64,000 nucleotides of DNA from Thamnaconus septentrionalis. Its lineage: Eukaryota; Chordata; Actinopteri; Tetraodontiformes; Monacanthidae. The position numbers and the translations under genes were made by a program. The stretch lies in contig CM020508.1 in assembly GCA_009823395.1 (NCBI GenBank), forward strand, positions 2,175,015 to 2,239,014, in the 5' to 3' direction. Below are positions 44,741 through 56,234 of this stretch, piece by piece; position 1 is the first letter of the stretch; the number at the start of each line of letters is the position of its first letter. A model generated the notes under the pieces. The model was not told the origin of the DNA. It did no database searches and was given only the letters and a program-made list of their open reading frames with translations.

Positions 44741-45433
44741 TCTGGGGATTAAAGCAAATTTATTGGAATCAAGTAGATATTTATTTGTGGTGATTAACAG
44801 AAACCATTTCAAACACAAAAGTTAACATTTTGTTTTGTCATAAGCAAGTGTGTAAAAAATAAATAAATAAGAAAACCTTTGAAATGACATTTTAAAATAG
44901 GATTTACTGGTGTATTGTGAACTTTAGTCCTTTATTTATCGGTGAAATAAAAAGGCAAAAAATGTGGTAAATCGATCGATTTCCATTTATAGTGCAATAC
45001 TGACATCTAGTGGACCTGACGTCGAAAAAGACATGTGTCATGTTGGATTGTTTTTTTTTGTTTTTTCTAAATCGTTTTCACGGGTTCCGTTGAATTTTCA
45101 AATTAAATCAACTAAATGATTTGATGATACATTTTGCCAATAATTTATATAAACGGCCACCTGAATAACACGAACAAAATATCCGTTTAAAATTGCAAAA
45201 ACTACAAATTAGCTTTTTGCGCACTTTGTCTGGAAAATCTCGACAGCTGTTTTTCACCAAACGAAGAAGAAAGTGCGGGACTCGGAGCGGAAGTTGAGAA
45301 GGAAGTGCGTCATTCTAATCTGCTTCCGTTTGATAAAAACGGCGGGTTGCTGAGCAGCTGTCAAACCGTCTTTGTCCCGGGTTGAAGAAGTCGTTCGCCG
45401 CGGGGACAGCTGGAGGAAACACAGCCGGCGGCA

Positions 45434-48400
45434 ATGGCTTGCAAGCGGGGAGCGCTGATCGTGCTGGAGGGCGTCGACAAGGCCGGGAAGACGACGCAGT
45501 GCAACAGGCTGGTCCAGGCGCTGCAGCAGAGCGGCCGCCCGGCGGAGCTCATGAGATTCCCCGGTAAGAAGTCGCTCTGTTTACCTCGAGCCAGGCTAAG
45601 GCTTGCGGCCCTCCAAGATCCCGCGTTCTACCGCAGAGCAAACACATGTTGTTGTACGACAGCTGAGAACCGTAGAGCTCCTCTGCAATGACACGCGCCT
45701 CTTTCTCTCTCCTCCTCCCCGCGTTTGTTCTTCTCGGCCCAGAGAGGACGACGACCATCGGTCAGGTGATCAGCTCCTACCTACAGAAGAAGAGCGACCT
45801 GGAGGACCACACGGTGCACCTGCTGTTCTCCGCCAACCGCTGGGAACTGACGTAGGGCCAGTTTCTTTGTTGACAGTCACAACATTCACTATTTTATGTA
45901 GTTAAAAAGAAAGTCTCTCCGTTTACAACCTCCCGCCAAAATTCCAGCGTGTTAGCAGGAGCAGTAATGGCTGCTGCCTGCACACCTGACTAGACAGTGA
46001 TTGAGGATGATTACTGGAGCACCTCTAGGTGAGACTGTCATCGTGGTTTACACAATGTTGGGGATTATCAATTGATCAGTCAGATAAAACATGATTTCTC
46101 TGAACTAACTAGCAGTTCTGAAAAGTGGAATTAAGAATGCTTGATTTCCTTTTGGGAGAAAAAAAATAAAATGTTTATTTGTAACTCCAATTTATATTGT
46201 ACCATGAGCAATGAGAGGTTGAAATTGACATTTAGACATGTTTGGCATTTACACGTGTTGTTGCCTCTCATCTTTGTGGCTTTCGCTTTCGTCGTGCTTT
46301 TTTTCTCATGTATCTTGAAGGCTAGTTAGCCTTCTCCCCGCTTTCTCCAAAACAAAGCTTTTCTTGCGCTTTTTGCCTGTAGTATTTTGGGCAGGACACA
46401 ATAATCAGACCGGCTTGACTTCAGAACACTTCTTTTACTAGGTGACTTCCGGGCAACAGACACACACAGTACAGGTGCCGCTTGGCTCAATTAACGCACA
46501 CCAGAAAATGTTGGCCCACCCAAAACATAACACGGCAACTTGGTAACTCACCCCATGACACTGTGACTATAAATCATTCCAATTTATTACATTCCTCCCC
46601 TTTTAGATTCTGCATCACGTTTAACTTCTTTTAAATTTGCGAAAAATCAAAACCACTAACTTGTGCATTTAACTCTCACAACAGCAAAAAATAAATCTAC
46701 TGCCCTTGAAAATTTCGTCAGCCTTGTATAATATTAATTTCCAAATATCAACATAAAACAATACTTGGCAGCGTACATTCACTATGCTCATTTTAATACT
46801 TTCAGAGATTCAGTCTTTTAGGTGGTCCCCCGGACCCTCTCCGGGTACCGGCGTTTCTCTTGTGAGAGTTTGTTGGCGGGCGAAGATGATACTGGTGAAG
46901 ATGACACCTCAACAACCTGCTCAGTTGGGTTGGTGAGAACAGCAGGTGGCGTAAGATTCACTGGTGTACTAGGCAAAACTGGTAAGGCACAGTCCATGGG
47001 TACTGGTGGCACATTCTCAGCCACGGGGGAAGGCAAACTCAGTGGAAGAGTATCAACATTTCCTCGCCCTGGCAACGTGTTGTCAACATGCAATCTTCAA
47101 AAACTGAGCGCTGCCTCTGACCCTCTTGTATCAGACATGTGACAGCTCCCAGTCTTTTAAGCACTTTTGCCTGAATCCATTTCTCCACTCCTCCCCTGAA
47201 ATTTCGGACCACTTTGAATGGCTATCGATGACTACCAAAAAAAAATACTGTTTATCCTTCTCAGCAAAATCAATGTGGATTCTCTGCCACACCCTCTCTG
47301 GCCATCTCCAGTGGTGCAGCGGTGCGACTGCCGGCACCTTCTGGACAGCTTGGCAGACAGAGCAACCTTTCACCAGCTCTTCAATCTCTCCATCACAGCC
47401 TGGCCACCACACGCGGCTGCGGGCAAGAGCTTTCATGCGGCAGATACCTGGATGCACACGGTGAAGGTCTCCCAGTTATCGTTGACGATAACCTGGGGGT
47501 ATGATGACCCGCTGTCCCCAAAGAACGCAGCCTTGTTCCGTTGTCAACTCCTGCCTGCGTATGAAATAAGGCCGCATTGCGTCATCTTGCAAAACGTTTG
47601 GCCATCCGCTCATTGTGTAGCTCCGCACCTTGTTCAGTATAGTTTAAAGTGGCTCTCTCAATGTCTTTTGCACTCACTGGAAGATCATCCACGTGTGAGA
47701 AGTAAAAAATACCCCCCTCTTCTCCCGTGTTGTCGACTGAGGCCCTGGGTAGGCGAGACGAGGCATCAGCATTTGCGTGATCAGCTGACCTCCTGTACTC
47801 GATATCATACCTGTACGCCATGAGGATGAGAGCCCAGCGTTGCATCCTGAATGCTGCCAAAGTTGGAACAGCTGACTTTGGTCCCAGAATAGTTAACAGT
47901 GGTTTGTGATCTGTTATTAGTGTGACTTTCCTCCCATAGAAATACTTAAGGAATTTCTTTACTCCGAAGATGATGGCAAGCGCCTCCTTTTCGATTTGGC
48001 CGTATTTTCTTTCAGCCTCCGTCAAAGTCCTCGATGCAAAAGCCACAGGCCGTTCCTCTCCGTTTTCCATGGCATGAGAAATTACAGCACCTACTCCATA
48101 AGGTGACGCATCACATGCGATTCGGAGTGGCAAGCGTGTGTTGTAATGCATGAACAAATTATTCTGCTTTGAGAGTTGCTTTGCCTCTTCAAAAGCCTGA
48201 GCACACTCAGAAGTCCAAACCCCTTTAGCCTCTTTTCTCAACAGGTTCTGCAGCGGGTGAAGGATGGTGGAAGAGTTTCGCAGGAAACGGCTGTAGTAGT
48301 TAAGAAGACCTAAGAAGGACTTCAACTCTGTGACGTTTGTCGGTTCTGGTGCCTTGTTGATTGCTGCAACCTTTTCCCCAGTGGGATGCAGGCCCTCCTG

Positions 48401-51400
48401 GTCAACGCGATGTCCCAGATACTCCACACTGCTCTGAAAAAACTGACATTTGGACAGTTTCACTCGAACACCGTGTTTCTCCAGCCGTGAGAGCACTTCG
48501 TCTAGTCTCTCCAAGTGCTTCTCCTCAGATGAAGCTGTGATGAGAATATCATCCAAGAAACACGTCACATGGTCCAGCCCTTGTAAAATCTGGTCCCTAA
48601 CGGACTGAAAAAATTGCAGGTGCGCTGGAAACACCATAGCTGAGACGCTGAAATTTGTACAGGCCCTTATGAGTGTTGATCGTTAAATAGTTCTCTGACT
48701 CTTCATCTAACAACAGCTGCTGGTAGGCATGAGAGAGGTCAAGCGTACTGAATGATGTTCCTCCTGCTAAGGTAGAGGACAAATCTTCTGTGTTAGGTAG
48801 TGGGTATGTCCGCTCTTCCATACACTGATTTATACTGACCTTGTAGTCGCCACAAATTCTAATTGTTTTATCTGCTTTTGGCACAGTGACTATCGGAGAG
48901 GCCCACTCACTTTTTTCAGTCTTTGAAATCACTTTCATTTTCTCCAACCTGTCCAACTCCTTCTCTACCGCCTCCTTGAATGCGTAAGGAACTGGGCGAG
49001 CTTTGCAGAGAACTGGGGTGGTGCCTGCCTGGTTTAATGCGGATTTTTTCTTTGAAACCCTCAATCAACTCAACTCAACTCGACTTTATTGTCAAACATC
49101 ACACACATACTGGACATGCGTCACGAATGAAATTTCAGTCCTCAGACCCACGGTGCAATAGAATAAAAATAAAACAAGATAAAATAAAACAATAAAATTA
49201 AATTAAAATAAGCAAAAGACAAGGCAGGGGACAACACTTGGTATAATAAATTACTATAAACTTAACTAAAACTAAACTAAGCTAGACTATACAAAGTATT
49301 CACAGTAAGGTGAGGTAGTCTATGTGTGTGTTGGGGTGGGGGGGGGGGCATGGAGGAGGGCAGGGCAGAGCAGGGAGAGCGTTGAGCCTCCTGATCGCCT
49401 GGTGGAAAAAAACTGTTCTTTAGCCTGGTTGTTTTGGCCGGGAGACTCCGTAGTCTTCTCCCTGAGGAGGCTGTGAGATGGGTGGGTGGGGGTCACCTAC
49501 AATCCTGATGGCTTTGCAGGTGAGGCGAGTGTTGTAGATGTCCAGAAGGGAAGGGAGAGAGACACCAATGATCCTCTGAGCTGCAGGGATCTACGTCAAT
49601 GTAGCCTTGGTTCTCAGAAAACACTCCCTTGTGGCGCTGTATCACCTGGTTGACTTCTGGGGTCCACCCTGCTTGTGTTGGCACCCTGTGCACTGTGAAA
49701 ATCTGTTTCCAGTTCAAGTGTAGTTCTTTTAGCCAGTTCCGGCCAATCAGAGCTGGTCTATTTCCTTTTACAATGACAAGTGGTAGAGTGACTCTCTGAG
49801 TCTCATACTGCACTGGTATCATGACACATCCTCGAACAGCAATATTTTGACCTGAATATGATTTCAACTTTAACCTGGGGGCTGCTTTTAAAAGGAAAAC
49901 TGTTCAGATTTTTCTGGTAGTAATCCTCAGATACCACTGACACAGCTGACCCTGTGTCCAGTAGCATTGTTGCGCTTTTGTCACCCAGTGCAACATCAAC
50001 TGTGTAACCTTTTTCACAGTTAGAGGTGGAGTATACTGCATAAGCTCCAAAAAGTTCAGTCTCTTCGTCTCCTCTGGATGTACTTTCTTCTGCTTCTGCA
50101 TACTGAGTGTGAGAAATGGCTTTTCCCTTTCTACATGCACGGGCTATGTGTCCAATTTTGGAGCAGTTATGACACTTTTCATTTTTAAATCTGCAGTCAC
50201 GTGCTGAGTGTTTTCCCCCGCATCTGTAGCATGTCTGTTGTGTCCCAAAATAGTTTTTTGTTCCTTTTTGGCCTTTATTTTGTGCTTTATTATTATTATG
50301 ATTTTCTCTTCTAAACCGTCCTTTTTTTTTCCTCTCTCAGATAAAGCATTTGCACTTGACAGGGAATTTACCTGATGAGGCTCATTACGTCCCAAAAACT
50401 CCCATTGATTTTTTTCAATGCCGGCTTGTAGCGCGTGTTCAGCGCCCTCGCCAGTTCAGGATACGTCATAGCGCTCGGTACTGTCGGCGACACCAGATTT
50501 TTCAGTAGTCTGTAAGCATCGGGCCCCGATCACCGAAAGAAACGCACAGACCTTCTTTTCATCCCTGATTTCATTTTCCCTCACCCAGTGCTCCGTACGT
50601 TTCAGATACGACTCAAAGTCCTCCTTTGCGTCATTGTATTCATCCACACGACCGATTTGCACAGCCATGGCAGGTTAATTCTTCGATGCTCCGACTCGTG
50701 CCCGGTTCCTTAGCAGAAAAAAAATATCTCTTTTTTCGTGTACGGCCGGTGCACTGCGATTCTTTCAGTACTTCTACGCAGTGGTGTCACTTAATATCCT
50801 CGTCGCCAATTGTAGTATTTTGGGCAGGCACACATTCCAAAAAACGTTGGCCCACCCAAAACATAACACGGCAACTTGGTAACTCACCCCATGACACTCT
50901 TACTATAAATCATTCCAATCTATTACATTGCCCATGCCATGTCTTTTGCTGGCGTAAATACAAATTTCCTTGTTGTAGGAGTCAACTCAGGTGAGGCCTG
51001 AGAACGAATAAACAAGAATGAACTCTACAAAATGATTGTCGTGAAGACAAAAAGTCCATCTGAACTATGCCGATAAATGTCCCTCTTTAACGTCTGCAAC
51101 CACAGGCCGCTGATGAAGAAGAAGCTGGAGCAGGGCACCACGCTGGTGGTCGACCGCTACTCCTTCTCTGGAGTGGCCTTCACTAGCGCCAAGCCGGTGA
51201 GCCTGTGTGTGTCTGTGTGTGTGTGTGAGAGCATGTGTGTGCGTGTCAACCAGCGGGCGCCCTCCTTGACGGTCCTCCGTCTCTCCCCTGCAGGGTTTCT
51301 CAGTGGACTGGTGCAAGCAGCCCGAGGTGGGACTCCCCAAACCAGACCTGGTCATGTTCCTGAAGCTGAGCCCGGCTGAAGCTGCTCTCAGAGGCCAGTA

Positions 51401-52329
51401 TGGACAGGAGAGGTACGAGACCAGCGCCTTCCAGCTGGCCGTCCAAGAGAGGTTTGAACAGCTGATGGACGACCCCACAGTCAACTGGCAGGTAATTGAA
51501 AAAATATATAAATAAATAAATCTCTCATCACTGCTCGAGTACTGTTAAAGAAAACTCAGTTTCCTGTCCTGTTTTTAAAAAGACCAGATTCAGCGCCATC
51601 TAGTGACCAGTTAAGACTTTGCATGCATTATTGGTGTTGATCACTGAGTTTTGATGACAGCCAATCGCACAATGTGGCCTCACAATTGGACCTGAACTTT
51701 CTGGAATAATCCTTAACCGTTGGGAAAATGCAAAAGTAATTTATCTGTAGTTATTTGTAGTGCGGGGTGCCATTGTGGGGCTGTAGTTAGCGCCGTCGCC
51801 TCAGCAAGAAAGTCGCGGGTTTGATTCCTAACCTGGGGCTTTTCCGTGTGGACTTTGCACGTCTGCGTGGGTTCTCTCCCAGTTCTCCGACCTCCTCCCA
51901 CCGTCCAAAAATATGCATGTGAAGTGAATTGGAAACTCTACATTGACTGTAGTTGGTGTGTGTGAGAGCGAATGGTTGTTTGTCCTTTTCTCTGTGGCCC
52001 TGCGATGAATTGGTGACTTGTCCAGGGTGTCACCCTGCCTTTGCCCTATGACAGCTGGGCCAAGTGGGTATTGAAAATGGATGGATGGATATTTGTAGTG
52101 TAGTTTTTCTATATTTGTTGTAATTGTTGAACCTCTTGATGCCTCTCACATTGCAGTCATCGTTGATGATGACACGGTTTCCCGTCCAGTCACAGATGTC
52201 GTCGACTGTCCGTTTCAGGTGATTGATGCGTCGCGGGATGTGGAGAACGTCAGCAGTGACATCACCAAGCGAAGCCTGGACATCATTGAAGCGGTGCAGC
52301 TCCGCCCGCTGGGCGAACTGTGGAAGTGA
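45434..52329 (+). CDS. dtymk: Thymidylate (dTMP) kinase
   Basis: Phosphorylates dTMP to dTDP, the last specific step of dTTP synthesis. Exons: 45434-45563, 45743-45851, 51106-51196, 51294-51491, 52219-52329; 639 nt, 212 residues, equal to the human enzyme. Motifs: P-loop [10 protein letters not shown], the base-binding LRFP-like segment (MRFPERTT across exons 1-2), [20 protein letters not shown], the [10 protein letters not shown] box (exon 3), and [12 protein letters not shown] (exon 4). Exon 5 ends PLGELWK. Exon 2-3 junction AC|G and the others are in phase. Intron 2 (45852-51105) is enlarged by a gypsy element, and intron 4 (51492-52218) by a SINE. A second, diverged copy of most of exon 5 follows directly. 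Confidence 0.95.
46373..46377. repeat. Target-site duplication TTGCC (left)
   Basis: TTGCC directly abuts the left LTR and is matched by TTGCC at 50928-50932, immediately after the right LTR. The 5-base length is normal for Ty3/gypsy integrases. Confidence 0.85.
46378..46591 (-). repeat. 3' LTR of the dtymk-intron gypsy element
   Basis: 214 bases; minus strand begins TGTAATAAATTGG and ends AAAATACTACA. It shares both ends with the 117-base 5' LTR but holds about 97 extra internal bases. Confidence 0.85.
47131..47457 (-). pseudogene. Gypsy integrase N-terminus, core deleted
   Basis: Starts with the zinc-binding region ([24 protein letters not shown]) and the beginning of the catalytic core ([20 protein letters not shown]). 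It then passes directly into unrelated tail sequence: most of the D,D-35-E core is missing. The C-terminal tail continues in 46818-47093. Confidence 0.82.
47582..49064 (-). pseudogene. Gypsy reverse transcriptase / RNase H
   Basis: Two overlapping open stretches in different frames (48597-49064 and 47582-48637). The first shows the fingers and early palm ([29 protein letters not shown]). The second begins after a frame break near 48600-48637 and has the active-site FLDDILI, the thumb, and an RNase H domain ([29 protein letters not shown]). The frame break means no continuous protein is made. Confidence 0.88.
49065..49590 (-). mobile_element. LINE 3' fragment nested in the gypsy element
   Basis: The gypsy frame stops at about 49590 (protease side) and resumes at 49064 (reverse-transcriptase side). 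The intervening sequence, read on the minus strand, shows the non-LTR ending aaagaacagtttttttccac ... aataaagtcgagttgagttg with a GTTGA tail. A G-rich run lies at 49335-49350. It inserted after the gypsy element did. Confidence 0.7.
50456..50692 (-). pseudogene. Gypsy gag fragment
   Basis: Starts [20 protein letters not shown], a usual gypsy gag opening (residues [12 protein letters not shown] follow), about 145 bases after the 5' LTR. The frame ends early; the zinc knuckle near 50140-50230 (C-x2-C-x4-H-x4-C type) is in separate open pieces. Confidence 0.75.
50811..50927 (-). repeat. 5' LTR of the dtymk-intron gypsy element
   Basis: 117 bases; the same ends as the 3' LTR (plus strand tgtagtattttgggcagg ... 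tattaca), with an internal deletion of about 97 bases relative to it. Confidence 0.85.
50928..50932. repeat. Target-site duplication TTGCC (right)
   Basis: Partner of the duplication at 46373-46377. Confidence 0.85.
51765..52089 (+). mobile_element. tRNA-derived SINE, near full length
   Basis: tRNA-like head with A-box-like ggctgtagttagcgccgtcg and B-box-like cgcgggtttgattcc. The body follows (tgtggactttgcacgtctgc, gacctcctcccaccgtccaa, cttgtccagggtgtcaccct) and ends in GGAT repeats. A very common teleost SINE; sits in dtymk intron 4. Confidence 0.8.
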
Positions 52330-52391
52330 AACAACTGTGCTGCCTGTTTATGCGTCTCTTACACACGCACACACCGTCTCACTGCTAACAG

Positions 52392-52481
52392 CGTCGCAAC
52401 ATCAGCAGTGACATCACCAAGCGAAGCCTGTGCATCATTGAAGCGGTGCAGCGCCGCCCGCTGGGCCAACTGTGGAAGTGA
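52392..52481 (+). pseudogene. dtymk: Diverged second copy of the dtymk last exon
   Basis: A tandem duplicate: 52246-52397 (copy 1, exon 5 body plus 3' sequence) and 52398-52543 (copy 2) align almost base for base. Copy 2 is preceded by an acceptor-like ccgtctcactgctaacag ending at 52391. From 52392 the frame is open for 29 codons and stops at the same place ([20 protein letters not shown] ... LGQLWK). Spliced to exon 4 (phase 0) it would make an alternative C-terminus lacking VIDASRDVE. It may equally be untranslated 3' sequence. Confidence 0.6.
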
Positions 52482-52605
52482 AACAATTGTGCGACCTATT
52501 TATGTGTCTCTTACACACGCCCTGTCACTGCTAACAGCATCACAGTGGTGGTGTGCAATGTAATTTTTTAGCAAACAAAAAACCAAAGGTCCCATGATAT
52601 CAGCT

Positions 52606-52611
52606 TTTATT
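52606..52611 (-). terminator. atg4b: Candidate atg4b polyadenylation signal
   Basis: AATAAA on the minus strand about 620 bases after the atg4b stop. If used, the dtymk and atg4b 3' untranslated regions overlap tail to tail. Confidence 0.4.
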
Positions 52612-52667
52612 TCAATTTTTTTTTTGACCTTTTTAAAATTGTATCTTCACCTGATGTAATGTGATTA

Positions 52668-52673
52668 AATAAA
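52668..52673 (+). terminator. dtymk: dtymk polyadenylation signal
   Basis: AATAAA 339 bases past the exon 5 stop, and also downstream of the duplicated exon copy. Confidence 0.6.
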
Positions 52674-53229
52674 TAATGAGCAGGTGTTTTGACTTGGCAT
52701 GAACAGTTAATACAACTCGTCATTTGGTTTCGTTACACGCTTCAGTCGTTAGTGACGGAAACTCACGGGCGCCTCGAATCCGTCTTTCTGTACAACATAA
52801 AACTGTTATGGCATTATAATTGTTATTGTCTTCGTCAACATCATTTTCTCAAAGTTACGGAGTCAGGGAAAGGCACCAGGTCACTTCAGAAAGAAACGTT
52901 AAAAGTGTGTTAAGACTCGAATGGAGACACAAATGTTTTGTTTTTTTTGTGAAAATGTGCAGACAGAGTCGATCCTGAGCTCCTGCTACGGCGTCCACCA
53001 GGGGGCCTCGCGGTGGGACACTGGGAGCGTAGGGTGGTGTGTTTGGATAAGGAAGGAGAGAGAGAGAGAGAGAGCTGTGCACACACACACACACTCACAC
53101 GCGCACACACGCAGTCGATCGTCGACCTCCAGGCAACGTTCACACCCCCGCCCCAAGTTTCCCTTCTGATGCAGAGAGGAGACAAGAATCTCTCCTCCGG
53201 TCCGTCCATCGGGAGCAGTGCAGCGCCGC

Positions 53230-55596
53230 TCACAACGACAGGATCTCAAATTCCTCGTCTTCCGAGTCGAAGAAACGCTCCAGCCGGTCCGAGTCGGAGA
53301 AGTCTGGAGGGGAGTTACAAGTCAGTCAGAGGGCAGGGGTGGCAAAGTCATTTTAGTTCACTGGCCAGTTAAGCCACTTTCCCACTGAAATTAGGGGGTT
53401 GACACTGGGTTTTTTTGAATGCGGGTCGACTATCAATCGTCATTCGGCCCCTTTCCCACTGACCCCTGCTGGGAAGCTGCACAGCCTCCACTATTGCTAC
53501 ATCCAGTAGGATTGGAAAATTGAAAAATTGAAGCTTGTTTTTATGTTTTGTAAAGTCATTTTGCGGGCCGGAAAAACCCCCGTTTGCGGGTCTGATGCAG
53601 CCCACGGGCCGTACGTTTGACAACCCTACACTAGGTGGAAGGGAGAAGAGGCAGGCGGGACTGGAGGACTGACCAGGCGTCAGGTTGATGGCGTCCACGC
53701 TGACCAGGTGTGACGGCTGACTGTCGACCAGCTCGAACATGGGCAGGCCTCCTCTGTTGCACGACAGCTGAGGTGGAGGAGCAGGAGGAGGAGGACAGGG
53801 AGGAGGAGGAGGAGGAGGAGCAGAATGATTCACGATTCAAGAACTTTGTCACATGCTAATGCTGGATGTGCAAGGCTTACAAAAGACAGCAAAAACCTAC
53901 CCTCCTGATGCGCATACACCAGTCGTCAAACTCGTCCTCCGTTTGGCAGAAGAAACCCTGCAGGCAGGTCACGGGACAACATGTTAAGACCGTGTGAGGC
54001 TCCGCCCACTCAGTGTAGATCAACTGCCCAGATCATTACAAAAATCCCTTTGCTTCTTCCTCCCTGCTCCACTCTTCACAGTCGCAGTGTCCGAATCACT
54101 CACTTGTTCCCAACTCCCTACACATGGAGTTCTATGTCGTCAGCTAGTGCTACTCCTTAGCCACGTTCAAAAAAAAAAAAAAAAAAAAGTGTCGGACACG
54201 ACTTTTGTCACCGTTAATGACGTTGCATTAAAATTTCCAGTTGGCAGGGGGTTATAAATAAATTAGTCACTACTTTCAGCGATGCACTGTGGGACACACT
54301 GAGTGGACGACAGAGTGAATGCTGATGTTCACTCAGGATTTGGACACCGCTCGTGCATCCCTTGTTTAGTGACAACATAGCGAGTTGGGGGGGGGGGGCT
54401 TCTGAGACAGCCAGTGTGTGTTAAAACTGGGGAAGCAGCCCCCTGTGATGTCACAAAGTGCGTGCAAAACCACTATGGTGCAAAAGGTGGCGCCGCAACG
54501 AGGGCTCGATGGAACGTGCGCCGAGACAGTGCAAGCAGCCGCCCCGTCTCGCCCCACTAGCACAGAATCATAAGGTCAAAAGGTCGAAGGGGGAGGGATA
54601 AACAAACGGAACATCCAGTTGCACAGTTGCAGAAGTTGCTGCTGCACTGGGGGAGGGGAGGGTAGAATTTTGGGGATGTTTATGCATGTTTATGTAAAAA
54701 CCTCATTGTTTCAGTTCACAACAGCCCCCCCGCCCCCCGGCCCTTCACTCCCCCCAGCTGGTCGTACCGCTGCAATGGACGGGTCCAGCTCACAGATGTG
54801 CATGCGGCAGGGCGGGTGCTGACAGTGGTACGTGTCGTCGGGGACCCTCCCGTCTTCACACGGCTCCACGGCAGGCTGGGTGGTGTGAGGGTCCAGGTAG
54901 ATGAGCTCCTCCCCTGGCAGGGGGCGGGGCCAACAGAGAGCATGAGCGTGAGCGGAGCACGGCACGGGAGAGCGTTGAAAGGAACGCGACGAGTCAGTCA
55001 GGACGTACCGACGTAACCGATGAAGTAGTGGGCGCTGTTGGGTTTCCCCCCAATGACGCCCAGCGACTGGGGCAGCATGAAGCAGTGCTGCAAACACAGG
55101 GCACACGGGTTAAAAGTTTGTTTTTCCTTCTTCTTCTGTGGTATTTGAGGGCAGCTAGCAGCAGCCGCTAACAGGAAGCCGCCTGGCTTCGAGAGAAACC
55201 CAGGGCAGACTGAAACATTTTCCTGCTGTAGCTCCAAAAGACGGACACGTGAGACCTTCAGAAGAGAAACCTGAGTCACCTGACAGGCGACCTTGCAGCC
55301 TCAAAATCTCTTCGGCCCAGTGACTGAACCAGAGAATCAGACCTGGCGTCATGGTCAACAAACACAACACCTCGCTTTTAAAGAGCTTCTCCTCACGCTT
55401 ATTTTTTAATTGAAGGCAGTTGCTTTGAAAGATTAAGAGTGTAATATTTGGAGATTTTGAAGAAGAAACAGCAAAATCAAGTGGTTACATTTTAGATTGC
55501 AGTCTTTCACTCTCCCTCACCCTCCTGATGATATATATATATATATATATATACATACATGTATGTATGTATACGTTTATATATATATACACATAC

Positions 55597-55628
<32 letters not shown>

Positions 55629-55702
55629 GTATATATATACACATACATTCACGTATATATATATATACATATACATTTTGTATATATATAAATATATATA
55701 TA

Positions 55703-55740
<38 letters not shown>

Positions 55741-56178
55741 CGTATATACATATATATATATACTACATACCGTATATATATATATATATATATATATCTA
55801 TATATATACTATATAAGTCTTTCCAATATGAAAATAAATCAAGCCAAATATTACACACTGGACCTATCAGCATTCTAAGCTCTATATTATTTGTTTATTT
55901 TTATTTGATGTTGATCTGAGACGTTCCTTGCTTGGCGGTTCCTCACCTTGAGCGTCTCGATATAGGCCTCGTTGATGTCGCTCAGGCCCAGCCTGAGCGG
56001 GATGAGCAGGACCAGAGGCTTCCACAGGGCCGTCTCTTCCTCGGCCATGGCGCACGCCCCCTCCAAGCAGCCGTTAAGCTCCGCCCCCAGCCCTGGTTCA
56101 GCGCCGTCCCCTGCCGCGTCCAGCCACGGCATGCACAGGCGCTCTGAGGGAGGAAGCGAGGAGGAATGATCAGTGACA

Positions 56179-56234
<56 letters not shown>

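Larger units (their letters stand above)
43975..45433. other. agxt-dtymk intergenic region
   Basis: Holds the agxt 3' untranslated region, the SINE fragment, GAAT repeats, and in the last about 200 bases a GC-rich dtymk promoter/5' untranslated segment (tgtcccgggttgaagaagtc, gttcgccgcggggacagctg). Confidence 0.6.
46378..50927 (-). mobile_element. Ty3/gypsy LTR retrotransposon inside dtymk intron 2
   Basis: A 4550-base element lies opposite to dtymk, flanked by the 5-base target duplication TTGCC (46373-46377 and 50928-50932). LTRs are TG...CA (3' copy 46378-46591, 5' copy 50811-50927). A primer-binding-like segment (attggcgacgaggat) follows the 5' LTR and a polypurine tract (aaaaggggaggaa) precedes the 3' LTR. 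From the right come gag (50456-50692), a CCHC zinc knuckle (about 50140-50230), protease (about 49600-49990), reverse transcriptase/RNase H (47582-49064), integrase N-terminus (47131-47457) and a C-terminal tail (46818-47093). Frameshifts and a missing integrase core show it is inactive. A LINE fragment (about 49065-49590) has inserted between protease and reverse transcriptase. Confidence 0.92.

Noticed and set aside
55485..55878. Several overlapping open frames on both strands
   Set aside because: Same cause, the TA-rich tract at 55530-55811.
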